Shown here piece by piece: positions 1-7,197 of a stretch of 64,000 nucleotides of DNA. A model generated the notes under the pieces. That model saw only the letters and a list, made by a program, of their open reading frames with translations, searched no databases and was not told the DNA's origin. Source of the stretch: Nocardioides alkalitolerans (GTDB taxonomy: Bacteria; Actinomycetota; Actinomycetes; Propionibacteriales; Nocardioidaceae); contig CP116227.1 of the NCBI GenBank assembly GCA_038184435.1, positions 2,261,501 to 2,325,500 on the forward strand, in the 5' to 3' direction. The position numbers were made by a program, and so were the translations under genes. Positions within the stretch are counted from its first letter, which is position 1; each line of letters opens with the position of its first letter.

Positions 1-999
1 GGAGCGCCCGGCGGCCTTGAGGTCGCGCCGCAGCTCGGGCGGCAGCGCGAAGATCAGCGACTCCTCCGCGGTCTTCACGGCGCGGGCGTCGGGGTAGCCC
101 CGCTCCGCGAGGAAGCCCAGCACACCCTCGACGAGGTCCTCGGGCACCGAGGCGCCGGAGGTGACGCTGACGGTCGCGACGCCGTCGAGCCAGGCCTCGT
201 CGATCTCGGAGGCGTCGTCCACGCGGTAGGACGCCTTGGCGCCCGCCTCGAGCGCGACCTCGACGAGGCGCACCGAGTTCGAGGAGTTGGCGGAGCCGAC
301 CACGATCACCAGGTCGGCATCCTGGCCGATCTCCTTGACGGCCACCTGACGGTTCTGCGTGGCGTAGCAGATGTCGTCGGACGGCGGGTCCTCCAGCTGC
401 GGGAACTTCTCGCGCAGGCGGCGCACCGTCTCCATCGTCTCGTCGACGCTGAGCGTGGTCTGCGAGAGCCAGGACAGCTTGGTGCCCTCCGGGAACTCGA
501 GGTCGGCCACGTCGTCGGGGGTCTCGACGAGGGTGATGTGGTCGGGTGCCTCGCCCGCCGTGCCCTCGACCTCCTCGTGACCCTCGTGCCCGATGAGCAG
601 GATGCGGTAGCCCTCGGCGGCGAACCGGCGCGCCTCGTGGTGCACCTTCGTGACGAGCGGGCACGTCGCGTCGATGGTCTTGAGCGAGCGCTCCGCGGCC
701 TCGGCGTGCACCATCGGCGAGACGCCGTGGGCGGAGAACACGACGGTGGCGCCCTCGGGGATCTCCTCGATCTCCTCAACGAAGATCGCGCCGCGCTCTT
801 CCAGGGTGCTCACCACGTGCTTGTTGTGGACGATCTGCTTGCGCACGTAGACCGGCGCGCCGTAGAGGTCGAGGGCCTTCTCGACGGTGATGACGGCCCG
901 GTCGACGCCGGCGCAGTAGCCCCGCGGAGCGGCGAGCAGCACGGCGCGCTCGGCGTCGTCGCGCGGCAGGAGTCGCGGCGTACCCAGGTCGGTGCTCAT
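1..999 (-). CDS. ispH: 4-hydroxy-3-methylbut-2-enyl diphosphate reductase (IspH/LytB), 3' end beyond window
   Basis: Last enzyme of the MEP isoprenoid pathway: it reductively converts HMBPP to IPP and DMAPP using a [4Fe-4S] cluster, in the cytoplasm. The reading frame is open from the ATG at 999 to base 1 (333 codons), so only the last few residues can be missing, since actinobacterial IspH proteins are about 330-350 aa. The three cluster-binding cysteines are visible as C29 (in APRGYCAGV), C113 (in IDATCPLV) and C211 (in DDICYATQ). Further family motifs are VFSAHGVSP, LIGHEGHEEVEGT and VVGSANSSNS. A TAGACT box lies 8 bases upstream of the ATG with no Shine-Dalgarno sequence, which suggests a leaderless mRNA. 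It diverges from xseA-xseB, an arrangement familiar from other actinobacteria. Confidence 0.96.
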   Translation of the reverse strand, partial: MSTDLGTPRLLPRDDAERAVLLAAPRGYCAGVDRAVITVEKALDLYGAPVYVRKQIVHNKHVVSTLEERGAIFVEEIEEIPEGATVVFSAHGVSPMVHAEAAERSLKTIDATCPLVTKVHHEARRFAAEGYRILLIGHEGHEEVEGTAGEAPDHITLVETPDDVADLEFPEGTKLSWLSQTTLSVDETMETVRRLREKFPQLEDPPSDDICYATQNRQVAVKEIGQDADLVIVVGSANSSNSVRLVEVALEAGAKASYRVDDASEIDEAWLDGVATVSVTSGASVPEDLVEGVLGFLAERGYPDARAVKTAEESLIFALPPELRRDLKAAGRS

Positions 1000-1007
1000 G
1001 GGGCCCG

Positions 1008-1013
1008 AGTCTA
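1008..1013 (-). promoter_or_regulatory. Predicted -10 box of ispH (leaderless)
   Basis: On the minus strand TAGACT ends 8 bases before the ispH ATG and no ribosome-binding site lies between. This matches the -10 spacing of actinobacterial leaderless transcripts. The assignment is by pattern only. Confidence 0.55.
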
Positions 1014-1055
1014 GGCGAGGGGGGCACGCGGGGCAGAACCGTCGGCGGCAGGCCC

Positions 1056-1061
1056 TAACCT
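1056..1061 (+). promoter_or_regulatory. Predicted -10 box of xseA (leaderless)
   Basis: TAACCT is followed by 7 bases and then the GTG at 1069. This spacing decides the xseA start in favour of 1069 over the in-frame GTG at 1063, which lies only one base after the box. Confidence 0.5.
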
Positions 1062-1068
1062 CGTGCGC

Positions 1069-2361
1069 GTGGCCCTGGAGACCTCCCTCGAGCAACCGGC
1101 CCCGGTGCGGCAGATCGCCACGGCGATCGCCGGCTGGGTCGACCGGCTCGGTGCCGTGTGGGTCGAGGGCCAGATCGCCCAGGTCAACCGCCGCCCGGGG
1201 ATGAGCACGGTGTTCATGGTGCTGCGCGACACCGTGGCCGACCTGTCCGTGACGCTCACCTGCTCGCGCACCCTCTTCGACAGCCTCAACCCGCCGCTCG
1301 TGGAGGGCGCGGGGGTGGTGGTCCACGCGAAACCGTCGTTCTACCCCAACCGGGGCACGCTCTCGCTCGCCGCGCGGGAGATCCGGATGGTCGGGCTGGG
1401 CGAGCTGCTGGCGCGGCTCGAGCGGCGCCGCCAGCTGCTGGCGGCCGAGGGCCTCTTCGCGCCCGAGCTCAAGCGTCCGCTGCCGTTCCTGCCCGGCGTC
1501 GTCGGGCTCGTCACGGCGCCCGGCTCCGCGGCCGAGCGCGACGTGCTCGAGGTCGCACGCCGGCGGTGGCCGGCGGTGGAGTTCACGGTGGCGTACGCCG
1601 CGATGCAGGGCCCGCGGAGCGCAGGCGAGGTGATCGAGGCGGTCGAGCGGCTCGACCGCGACCCGGCGGTCGAGGTCATCGTCGTGGCGCGGGGCGGCGG
1701 GTCGGTGGAGGACCTGCTGCCGTTCTCCGACGAGGGGCTCGTCCGGGCCGTCCACGCCGTCCGCACCCCGGTGGTGTCCGCGATCGGCCACGAGCCCGAC
1801 TCCCCCCTGCTCGACCTCGTCGCCGACTGGCGCGCCGCGACACCGACCGACGCCGCCAAGCGCGTGGTGCCCGACGTCGTCGAGGAGCAGCAGCAGGTGG
1901 CCGCGGCCCGCGACCGCGCCCGTCGCGTGCTGGCGCACTGGATCACGCGGGAGCAGGCGACGCTCGACGCGCTCCGCTCGCGCCCGGCCATGGCCGATCC
2001 CCGTCACCTCCTCGACGTGCGCCGCGAGGAGGTGACGGCCCTCCGCGACCGGGCCCGCGTGACGCTGCGGCACCGGCTCGACCGCGCCGGGGACGACGTG
2101 GAGCACCGCCGCGCCCGGGCCGAGGCGCTGTCGCCGCTGGCCACGCTGCGGCGGGGCTACGCGGTGCTGCAGACCGCCGACGGTGCCGTCGTCACCTCGC
2201 TCGCGCAGACCGCGCCGGGCGCGGACGTGACCGTGCGGGTCGCCGACGGCCGTCTCCACGCGACGACGACGCGGCTCGAGCCGCTGGCCGACCCGACGGT
2301 CACCCCCGACCCGACCGACCCGAGCACCACGAGCAGCTCCCCGGAGGACGACGATGGCTGA
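1069..2361 (+). CDS. xseA: Exodeoxyribonuclease VII large subunit
   Basis: Catalytic large subunit of exonuclease VII, which degrades single-stranded DNA from both ends and works in DNA repair with XseB. The protein is 430 aa from the GTG at 1069, close to the usual length. The N-terminal OB-fold carries LGAVWVEGQIAQ and a short strand-rich stretch. The central domain holds the family motifs GLVTAPGSAAERD, VIVVARGGGSVEDL and AIGHEPDSPLLD, followed by TPTDAAK. A long helical region and a small C-terminal domain with LRRGYAVL complete the usual order. The start is set by a TAACCT -10 box 7 bases upstream; GTG at 1063 is the alternative. The end overlaps xseB by 8 bases, so the two are translated together. 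Confidence 0.95.
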   Translation: MALETSLEQPAPVRQIATAIAGWVDRLGAVWVEGQIAQVNRRPGMSTVFMVLRDTVADLSVTLTCSRTLFDSLNPPLVEGAGVVVHAKPSFYPNRGTLSLAAREIRMVGLGELLARLERRRQLLAAEGLFAPELKRPLPFLPGVVGLVTAPGSAAERDVLEVARRRWPAVEFTVAYAAMQGPRSAGEVIEAVERLDRDPAVEVIVVARGGGSVEDLLPFSDEGLVRAVHAVRTPVVSAIGHEPDSPLLDLVADWRAATPTDAAKRVVPDVVEEQQQVAAARDRARRVLAHWITREQATLDALRSRPAMADPRHLLDVRREEVTALRDRARVTLRHRLDRAGDDVEHRRARAEALSPLATLRRGYAVLQTADGAVVTSLAQTAPGADVTVRVADGRLHATTTRLEPLADPTVTPDPTDPSTTSSSPEDDDG

Positions 2362-2581
2362 GAAGACCGAGACGACCGGGACCGGCGAGGGGTTGTCCTA
2401 CGAGAGGGCCCGCGACGAGCTCGTCGACGTCGTGCGGCGGCTGGAGAGCGGCGGCACGACGCTCGAGGAGTCGCTCGCCCTGTGGGAGCGCGCCGAGCTG
2501 CTGGCCCGCACCTGCCAGACCTGGCTCGACGGTGCCCGGGAGCGCCTCGACGCCGCGGTGGGCACCGACACCGACGACTGA
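2354..2581 (+). CDS. xseB: Exodeoxyribonuclease VII small subunit
   Basis: Small helical subunit of exonuclease VII; several copies bind the long helices of XseA. At 75 aa it has the typical family length and the signature LSYERARDELVDVVRRLESG followed by TLEESLALWERAELLAR, a two-helix hairpin. The ATG overlaps the end of xseA by 8 bases and is preceded by GGAGG at 6 bases, so it is the second gene of an xseA-xseB operon. The tail after residue 65 is acidic and poorly conserved in the family. The next gene is convergent and only 16 bases away, and no clear terminator is visible in that gap. Confidence 0.95.
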   Translation: MAEKTETTGTGEGLSYERARDELVDVVRRLESGGTTLEESLALWERAELLARTCQTWLDGARERLDAAVGTDTDD

Positions 2582-2597
2582 TCCCGGCGGGTGGCCG

Positions 2598-3662
2598 TCA
2601 GGCCCGTGCGCGCACGACCCCGAGCACGATCTCGGGGTGGTCGGTCGTGAGGCCGTCGACACCGGCGTCGAGGAAGGCCGCGGCCTCGGCGGCGAGGTCG
2701 CCGAACGCCGCCTCGTCGACCGGGTCGGGCGACGACCGCAGGTCGGAGGGCAGGAAGCGGTTCTCGGCCCGCAGGGTCCAGACCTGCACGGTCAACCAGC
2801 GCCGGTGCGCGTCCCGCACGAGCGAGGTCGGCACCCCGAGCTCGCCGTCCGGGCCCGGCGCGAGCACGAGGGCCTTGGCGACGCCGATCCCGTCGGCGTA
2901 CTCCTCGATGCGCGCGAGGCCCTCGGGGGTGGCCATGGCGGCGTACGTCGCGGGCACGCCCGCGAGGTGGGCGTCCGGGGGCGACGGGGTGGCCGCGTCG
3001 AGCAGCTGCACCACCTGCACCCGGGTGCGCCGCGCGAGGCGGCGGAGCACGTCGACCTCGAACGACATGACCGTCACGCGAGCCCGGGGGTGGTCGAGGT
3101 CGTGCCGACGCAGGGTGGCGAGCAGCGCGCCCTCGTAGTCGAGCCCGCGGCGGCGGGCGTGCTCGACGTGCTTGAGCTCGAGCATGATGCCGACGCCCCG
3201 GCCGCGACGCACCGACTCGGCCTCGACCATGGCGAGCACCTCGGTCAGGGTCGGCACGCCCTCCCGCCCGTCGTGGGCGGCGGACGACGGCCGCAGGTGG
3301 GGGAAGCGCTCCCGCGCCGTCAGCGTCTTGATCTCCGCGACGGTCAGGTCCTCGGCGAACCAGCCGTCGCAGGGCGTGCCGTCGACGAGCCGCTGCGTGC
3401 GGCGGTGGGCCAGCTCCGGGCGGGTGGCGACGTCGGTCGTGACCGACAGCTCGTTCTCGTGGCGGGCGACGAGCACGCCGTCCGCGGTGCAGACGAGGTC
3501 GAGCTCGATGTCGTCGACGCCGCAGCGGATGGCCGTGCGGTAGGCCTCGAGCGTGTGCTCGGGACGCCACCCGGACGCACCGCGGTGGGCGGTGACGCCC
3601 GGCGTGACGACGAGGCTGGACCGCGTCCGTGCTCTCGTCCGGGTCGCGAGGGTGACCGTCAC
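2598..3662 (-). CDS. Glycerophosphodiester phosphodiesterase family protein
   Basis: Predicted to hydrolyse glycerophosphodiesters to glycerol-3-phosphate and an alcohol. It is a 354 aa GDPD-type TIM barrel. The hallmark motif TAHRGASGWRPEHTLEAY near residues 23-41 supplies the catalytic histidine and arginine. IELDLVCTADGVLVARHE supplies the metal-binding acidic residues and the second histidine. MLELKH and DGLTTDHPE lie in the later strands. No signal peptide is evident, so a cytoplasmic enzyme is likely, although the first 20 residues are basic and poorly conserved. The GTG at 3662 lacks a convincing ribosome-binding site, so the start may be a few codons off. It converges on xseB. Confidence 0.88.
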   Translation of the reverse strand: MTVTLATRTRARTRSSLVVTPGVTAHRGASGWRPEHTLEAYRTAIRCGVDDIELDLVCTADGVLVARHENELSVTTDVATRPELAHRRTQRLVDGTPCDGWFAEDLTVAEIKTLTARERFPHLRPSSAAHDGREGVPTLTEVLAMVEAESVRRGRGVGIMLELKHVEHARRRGLDYEGALLATLRRHDLDHPRARVTVMSFEVDVLRRLARRTRVQVVQLLDAATPSPPDAHLAGVPATYAAMATPEGLARIEEYADGIGVAKALVLAPGPDGELGVPTSLVRDAHRRWLTVQVWTLRAENRFLPSDLRSSPDPVDEAAFGDLAAEAAAFLDAGVDGLTTDHPEIVLGVVRARA

Positions 3663-3721
3663 GCGTTCGAGCGCACCAGCCGGGGACGACGTCCGGTCGA
3701 CACCCAGGTGTCCGCCAGGTG

Positions 3722-4354
3722 TCAGGTGGTCGGCGGCTCCGCGTCGCCCGACCCGTCCGCCCCGTCCGACCCGGACGACCCGTCCGCCCCGGACGACCCT
3801 GTCTCCTCCTCGCTGGCGGCCAGCGCGGCGCGGAAGGCGTCGAGCGCGTCGTACCCGGCGCGCGTCAGCTCCCAGACGCCCGGTCCGCCGGAGCGCAGCA
3901 GACCGGCGTCGAGCATCGCGCGGCGCTCCTTCTGGGCGGCGGTGCGCCAGCGCAGCTCGCCGCTGGGACCGACGGCCAGGTCGTCGCGCTGGAGCACGTC
4001 GGCCATGCGGCGGCCGAGCGCCTCGAGAGCGGGCTCGCGCTCGAGGCGGCCGTCGGCCGCGGCGACCACGGAGAGCAGGTAGGGCCGGTAGGCGGCCTGG
4101 GCCGTGCGCCCGGGCTTGGTGATCGGCGACCGGCGCACGGGCGCCGGGGCGGGGGCACCCGGCACGCGGGTCGCGCTCGCCCGCGGTGCGGTCGACCGCA
4201 CCGCCGTCGACGGGGCGCCCGGCTCGGCCGCCCGTGACGTGCGCACGCGCGACGCCTTCGGCTCGGGGGCCGGCGGCGGGGGCGGCGGAGGCGCACCGTG
4301 GGGGCAGCTGATGAGGGACATGTCACAGTGGTCGCACCACGCGTCCGAGCTCAC
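3722..4354 (-). CDS. Unknown protein with N-terminal zinc-binding motif and C-terminal winged helix
   Basis: The family is not recognised by name. The 210 aa product opens with a compact cluster of C7, C10, C17 and H19 (CDHC, then SCPH), which looks like a small zinc site. A proline- and arginine-rich linker follows, from about residue 25 to 85. The folded C-terminal part (about 85-180) reads like the winged-helix domain found at the N-terminus of Mrr-type restriction endonucleases: PYLLSVVAAADGRLE, then ERRAMLDAGLL and GVWELTRAGYDALDA. No nuclease domain follows. The tail is a low-complexity SGADGSSGSDG stretch. The start at 4354 is chosen because TAAGGT lies 7 bases upstream (leaderless); GTG at 4363 is the alternative. 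It diverges from an F420-type oxidoreductase across a palindrome. A nucleic-acid-binding role is inference. Confidence 0.7.
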   Translation of the reverse strand: MSSDAWCDHCDMSLISCPHGAPPPPPPPAPEPKASRVRTSRAAEPGAPSTAVRSTAPRASATRVPGAPAPAPVRRSPITKPGRTAQAAYRPYLLSVVAAADGRLEREPALEALGRRMADVLQRDDLAVGPSGELRWRTAAQKERRAMLDAGLLRSGGPGVWELTRAGYDALDAFRAALAASEEETGSSGADGSSGSDGADGSGDAEPPTT

Positions 4355-4361
4355 GGTCCCC

Positions 4362-4367
4362 ACCTTA
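4362..4367 (-). promoter_or_regulatory. Predicted -10 box (leaderless) of the zinc/winged-helix gene
   Basis: Minus-strand TAAGGT sits 7 bases before the GTG at 4354. This is the same geometry as at other starts in this window. Confidence 0.45.
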
Positions 4368-4415
4368 GAGCGCCCCGGCGGACAGGTTCCAAGCCGGCGT
4401 CGCCGCGACGCTTGT

Positions 4416-4442
4416 CACCGTGACAGCAGTGCTGTCATGGTG
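4416..4442. promoter_or_regulatory. 27-bp palindrome, probable operator for the F420-type oxidoreductase
   Basis: The arms are 13 bases each around one central base, with 12 of 13 matching; the core is TGACAGCA, G, TGCTGTCA. It ends 5 bases before the ATG at 4448. It covers the spacer and -10 of a possible promoter with -35 TTGTCA at 4412. A repressor dimer site is the simplest reading, but no adjacent regulator gene is seen. The winged-helix gene on the other side is a candidate only by position. Confidence 0.6.
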
Positions 4443-4447
4443 GCGCC

Positions 4448-5494
4448 ATGACACTGCGTATCGCGACCCTGCTGAACTACTCGGGCAACCCCCGCGACGC
4501 GGCCGACCAGGTCGCCGCCTGGGAGAAGGCCGGGCTGGACTCCGTGTGGGTGCCCGAGGCGTACGGCTTCGACTCGCCCACGCTCATGGGCTACCTGGCC
4601 GCGAAGACGGAGACCGTGAAGATCGGCTCGGGCATCCTCAACATCTACTCCCGCACGCCCGGCGCGCTGCTCCAGACCGCAGCCGGCCTCGACAACGTCT
4701 CCGGCGGCCGCGCGATCCTCGGGCTCGGTGCCTCCGGCCCGCAGGTCATCGAGGGCTTCCACGGCGTGCCCTACGAGAAGCCGCTGGGCCGCACCCGCGA
4801 GATCGTCGACATCGTGCGCCGCGGGCTGCGCCGCGAGCCGCTGGAGAACGACGGCATCGTGAAGCTCCCGCTCACCAAGGAGCAGGGCGGCGTGACGGGT
4901 CTCGGCAAGCCGCTGAAGATCCTCACGAAGCCCGAGCGCTCCTCGATCCCGATCTGGATCGCCGCGCTGGGGCCGAAGAACGTCGAGCACACGGCGGAGT
5001 ACGCCGACGGCTGGATCCCCCACCTCTTCCACCCGGAGAAGGCGAAGGACGTGTGGGGCGAGTCGCTCGCGACGGGCGCCACCAAGCGGCCCGAGGAGCT
5101 CGGCCCGCTGCAGGTCATGGCCGGCGGCCTCCTCGCGATCGGCGAGGGCGAGGAGACCCGCGCGGCGCTCGACCTCGCGCGCCCCACCTTCGCCCTGTAC
5201 GTCGGCGGGATGGGCGCCAAGGGCAAGAACTTCTACAACGACGTCGCGCGGGCCTACGGCTACGAGGAGGAGGCGGAGAAGATCCAGGACCTCTACCTCT
5301 CGGGCAAGAAGCGGGAGGCCGAGGCCCTCGTCCCGACCGAGTGGCTCGAGGCCGCCAACCTGGTCGGTCCGGCGTCGTACGTGAAGGAGCGGCTGGCCGC
5401 GTTCGAGGAGGCGGGCGTCACCGACATCAACGTCACGCCCGCCACGGCCGACCCGACCGCCACGATCGCGCAGCTCAAGGAGCTCATCGGCTGA
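4448..5494 (+). CDS. LLM-class F420-dependent oxidoreductase (Rv3520c-like)
   Basis: Luciferase-like (bacterial luciferase fold) oxidoreductase predicted to use cofactor F420; the substrate is unknown. The 348 aa protein begins MTLRIATLLNYSGNPRDAA and carries ADQVAAWEKAGLDSVWVPEA, GRAILGLGASGPQVIEGFHG and PLGRTREIVDIVRRGLR. I associate these with the Rv3520c family of probable F420-dependent oxidoreductases. The TIM-barrel strands and the C-terminal NVTPATADPTATIAQLKEL fit the family length. It is a single gene, divergent from the zinc/winged-helix gene and convergent with the LigD-type polymerase gene 14 bases downstream. A 27-bp palindrome just before the ATG suggests specific regulation. 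An FMN cofactor cannot be excluded from sequence. Confidence 0.88.
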   Translation: MTLRIATLLNYSGNPRDAADQVAAWEKAGLDSVWVPEAYGFDSPTLMGYLAAKTETVKIGSGILNIYSRTPGALLQTAAGLDNVSGGRAILGLGASGPQVIEGFHGVPYEKPLGRTREIVDIVRRGLRREPLENDGIVKLPLTKEQGGVTGLGKPLKILTKPERSSIPIWIAALGPKNVEHTAEYADGWIPHLFHPEKAKDVWGESLATGATKRPEELGPLQVMAGGLLAIGEGEETRAALDLARPTFALYVGGMGAKGKNFYNDVARAYGYEEEAEKIQDLYLSGKKREAEALVPTEWLEAANLVGPASYVKERLAAFEEAGVTDINVTPATADPTATIAQLKELIG

Positions 5495-5508
5495 TCCGTC
5501 GGCCCGGC

Positions 5509-6459
5509 TCAGCCCGCCACGAAGAGGTCCCCCTGGGCCTCGACCCGCTCCAGCACCTCGGTGAAGGTCAGCTGGTCGATGTCCAGGGGGTCCGCGGCAC
5601 CGGCCTCCACCTCGTCCCACCGGAGGGGCGCGGCGGCGTAGGGCCGGTCCCGCCCGCGGAGGGAGTACGGCGCGACGGTCGTCTTGGAGCCGGCGTTCTG
5701 GGACCAGTCGAGGAAGACCTTGCCGCCACGCCGCTGCTTCGTCATCGACGCCGTGACCAGTCCGGGGTGCTCCCGCTGCAGCTGCTCGGCGACCTCGCGG
5801 GCCAGGTCGGTGGACTCGTGGCTGTCCGCCGGGGCCTCGCCCCGCGGGAGGGCGTCGAGCGCGGCGTACAGGTGGAGGCCTTTGCTCCCGCTCAGCACCG
5901 GGGTGGCGTCGAGCCCCCGGTCCGCGAGCAGCCCGCGCACCAGGAGGGCCACCTCGCAGCACTCCCCCAGGCCGGCGGGCTCGCCCGGGTCGAGGTCGAT
6001 GACGATGCGGTCGGGCCGGCGGGAGCGGCCGGTGCGGCCCACCCGCCACTGGTGCACGTGCAGCTCCAGAGCCGCGAGGTTCACCACCCAGGTGAGCGTC
6101 GCGAGGTCGTCGATGACCGGGAAGACCAGGGTTCCCTCCTGCGCCGCCTGCCCGGTCGACCGCGCCCGCCGCGAGCCGGTCGTCGACACCTCGGCGGTGC
6201 GCACCCACGGCGGCGTGCCGGTCGGTGCGTTCTTCTCGAAGAAGCTGGGCCGGCCGGTGCCGTGGGGCCAGCGCACCCGGGTGACGGCCCGGTCCCGCAG
6301 CTGCGGCAGCAGCACCGGGGCGATGCGCGCGTAGTAGTCGAGCACCTCGCCCTTCGTCGTGCCGGTCGACGGGTAGAGCACCTTCTCCAAGTTGGTCAGC
6401 CGCAGCACGCGGCCGTCGACCTCGACCCTGACCTCGGTCCCCTCGCCCTGTGCCGGCAC
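5509..6459 (-). CDS. LigD-type NHEJ polymerase/primase domain protein (stand-alone)
   Basis: Archaeo-eukaryotic-primase-like polymerase that fills ends during Ku-dependent end joining. The 316 aa protein consists of the polymerase domain alone. Family motifs are visible in order: LTNLEKVLYPSTGTTKGEVL, RVRWPHGTG with SFFEKNAP, LATLTWVVNLAALELHVHQW, the catalytic aspartates in RIVIDLDPGE, LSGSKGLHLYAAL and FLDWSQN with APYSLRGR. In mycobacteria this domain is fused to phosphoesterase and ligase domains in LigD. Here it is separate, 18 bases after the L,D-transpeptidase-like gene, and probably the last gene of a ligase / transpeptidase / polymerase operon. The GTG start has no clear ribosome-binding site; CAGACT lies 7 bases upstream. 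Confidence 0.93.
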   Translation of the reverse strand: MPAQGEGTEVRVEVDGRVLRLTNLEKVLYPSTGTTKGEVLDYYARIAPVLLPQLRDRAVTRVRWPHGTGRPSFFEKNAPTGTPPWVRTAEVSTTGSRRARSTGQAAQEGTLVFPVIDDLATLTWVVNLAALELHVHQWRVGRTGRSRRPDRIVIDLDPGEPAGLGECCEVALLVRGLLADRGLDATPVLSGSKGLHLYAALDALPRGEAPADSHESTDLAREVAEQLQREHPGLVTASMTKQRRGGKVFLDWSQNAGSKTTVAPYSLRGRDRPYAAAPLRWDEVEAGAADPLDIDQLTFTEVLERVEAQGDLFVAG

Positions 6460-6477
6460 GTCGGTGAGTCTGCCCGA

Positions 6478-7197
6478 TCAGCCGTCGCCGATGGTGACGA
6501 CCGGCACGGCGGCGGGCTGCAGCTCCCGCATGACGGCGCCCATCATGACCCGCGGCACGCTGACGCAGCCGGCCGTGGCGCCCCGGCCGTTCACGTGGAG
6601 GAAGATCGCGCCGCCGCGGTGGCGCACCGGCGAGGCGTAGTTGAAGTCGAGGACGGCGGACATCTCGTACTGGTCCCCGAAGTCGACGAGGTGCTCCGAG
6701 CCGGCCGTGCGGAAGCCGCCGGAGGAGCGCTTGCGGAAGCGGTTGTAGTAGCGCGACTCGTTGTCGAGCACCCAGTAGTCGCCCGCGACCATCCGCAGGT
6801 AGGGCATCCGCCACGCCGTCGAGCGGTTCCAGCGGCCGAACGTGAAGGGGATCCCGTAGGTGCCCATGGGCGTGGTGCCGCTGCCCTGGCGGCGCGACCC
6901 GGGCGAGACGAGGCCGCCGTACCCGATGCGCCCGTCCGTCGTGCTGAACTCGCTGCGCCACCGGCCGTCGACGAGGCGCCAGAACGCGACCCGCGCCTTG
7001 TGGCCGCTCGTGCGGTTGCACGTCACCACCTGCGTGGTGCCGGCGCGGAGCGCGACGGGCATGTTGTCGAGGCGCACGGTGCCGGCCGCCGCGGCCGCCC
7101 CCGTGGCGGGCACCGGGCGCAGGAGCCCGGTGAGCGTCAGCGCGCCCACCGAGCCGAGCACGGCCCGCCGGGACGCGTCGTAGGGATGGGTCGTCAC
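6478..7197 (-). CDS. Exported YkuD-family L,D-transpeptidase-like protein
   Basis: Predicted peptidoglycan cross-linking or processing enzyme. The 239 aa product starts with a twin-arginine signal (SRRAVLG, then a hydrophobic stretch to an Ala-rich cleavage region near residue 37), so export by Tat is likely. The C-terminal half has the YkuD catalytic pattern: H201 in FLHVNGRG and C211 in ATAGCVSVP, preceded by TPMGTYGIPF and the YYNRFRKRSSGGFR region. The GTG start overlaps the TGA of the upstream DNA ligase gene by 4 bases (GTGA), which points to translational coupling. The location between the ligase and polymerase halves of an end-joining locus is odd for a cell-wall enzyme. Activity as transpeptidase versus carboxypeptidase is not decidable here. 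Confidence 0.85.
   Translation of the reverse strand: MTTHPYDASRRAVLGSVGALTLTGLLRPVPATGAAAAAGTVRLDNMPVALRAGTTQVVTCNRTSGHKARVAFWRLVDGRWRSEFSTTDGRIGYGGLVSPGSRRQGSGTTPMGTYGIPFTFGRWNRSTAWRMPYLRMVAGDYWVLDNESRYYNRFRKRSSGGFRTAGSEHLVDFGDQYEMSAVLDFNYASPVRHRGGAIFLHVNGRGATAGCVSVPRVMMGAVMRELQPAAVPVVTIGDG

Noticed and set aside
1158..4082. A 974-codon open frame overlapping xseA, xseB and the phosphodiesterase gene in another frame
   Set aside because: It is an artefact of very high GC. Its translation is repetitive Arg/Ala/Gly/Pro text without motifs, and recognised genes occupy the region in other frames.
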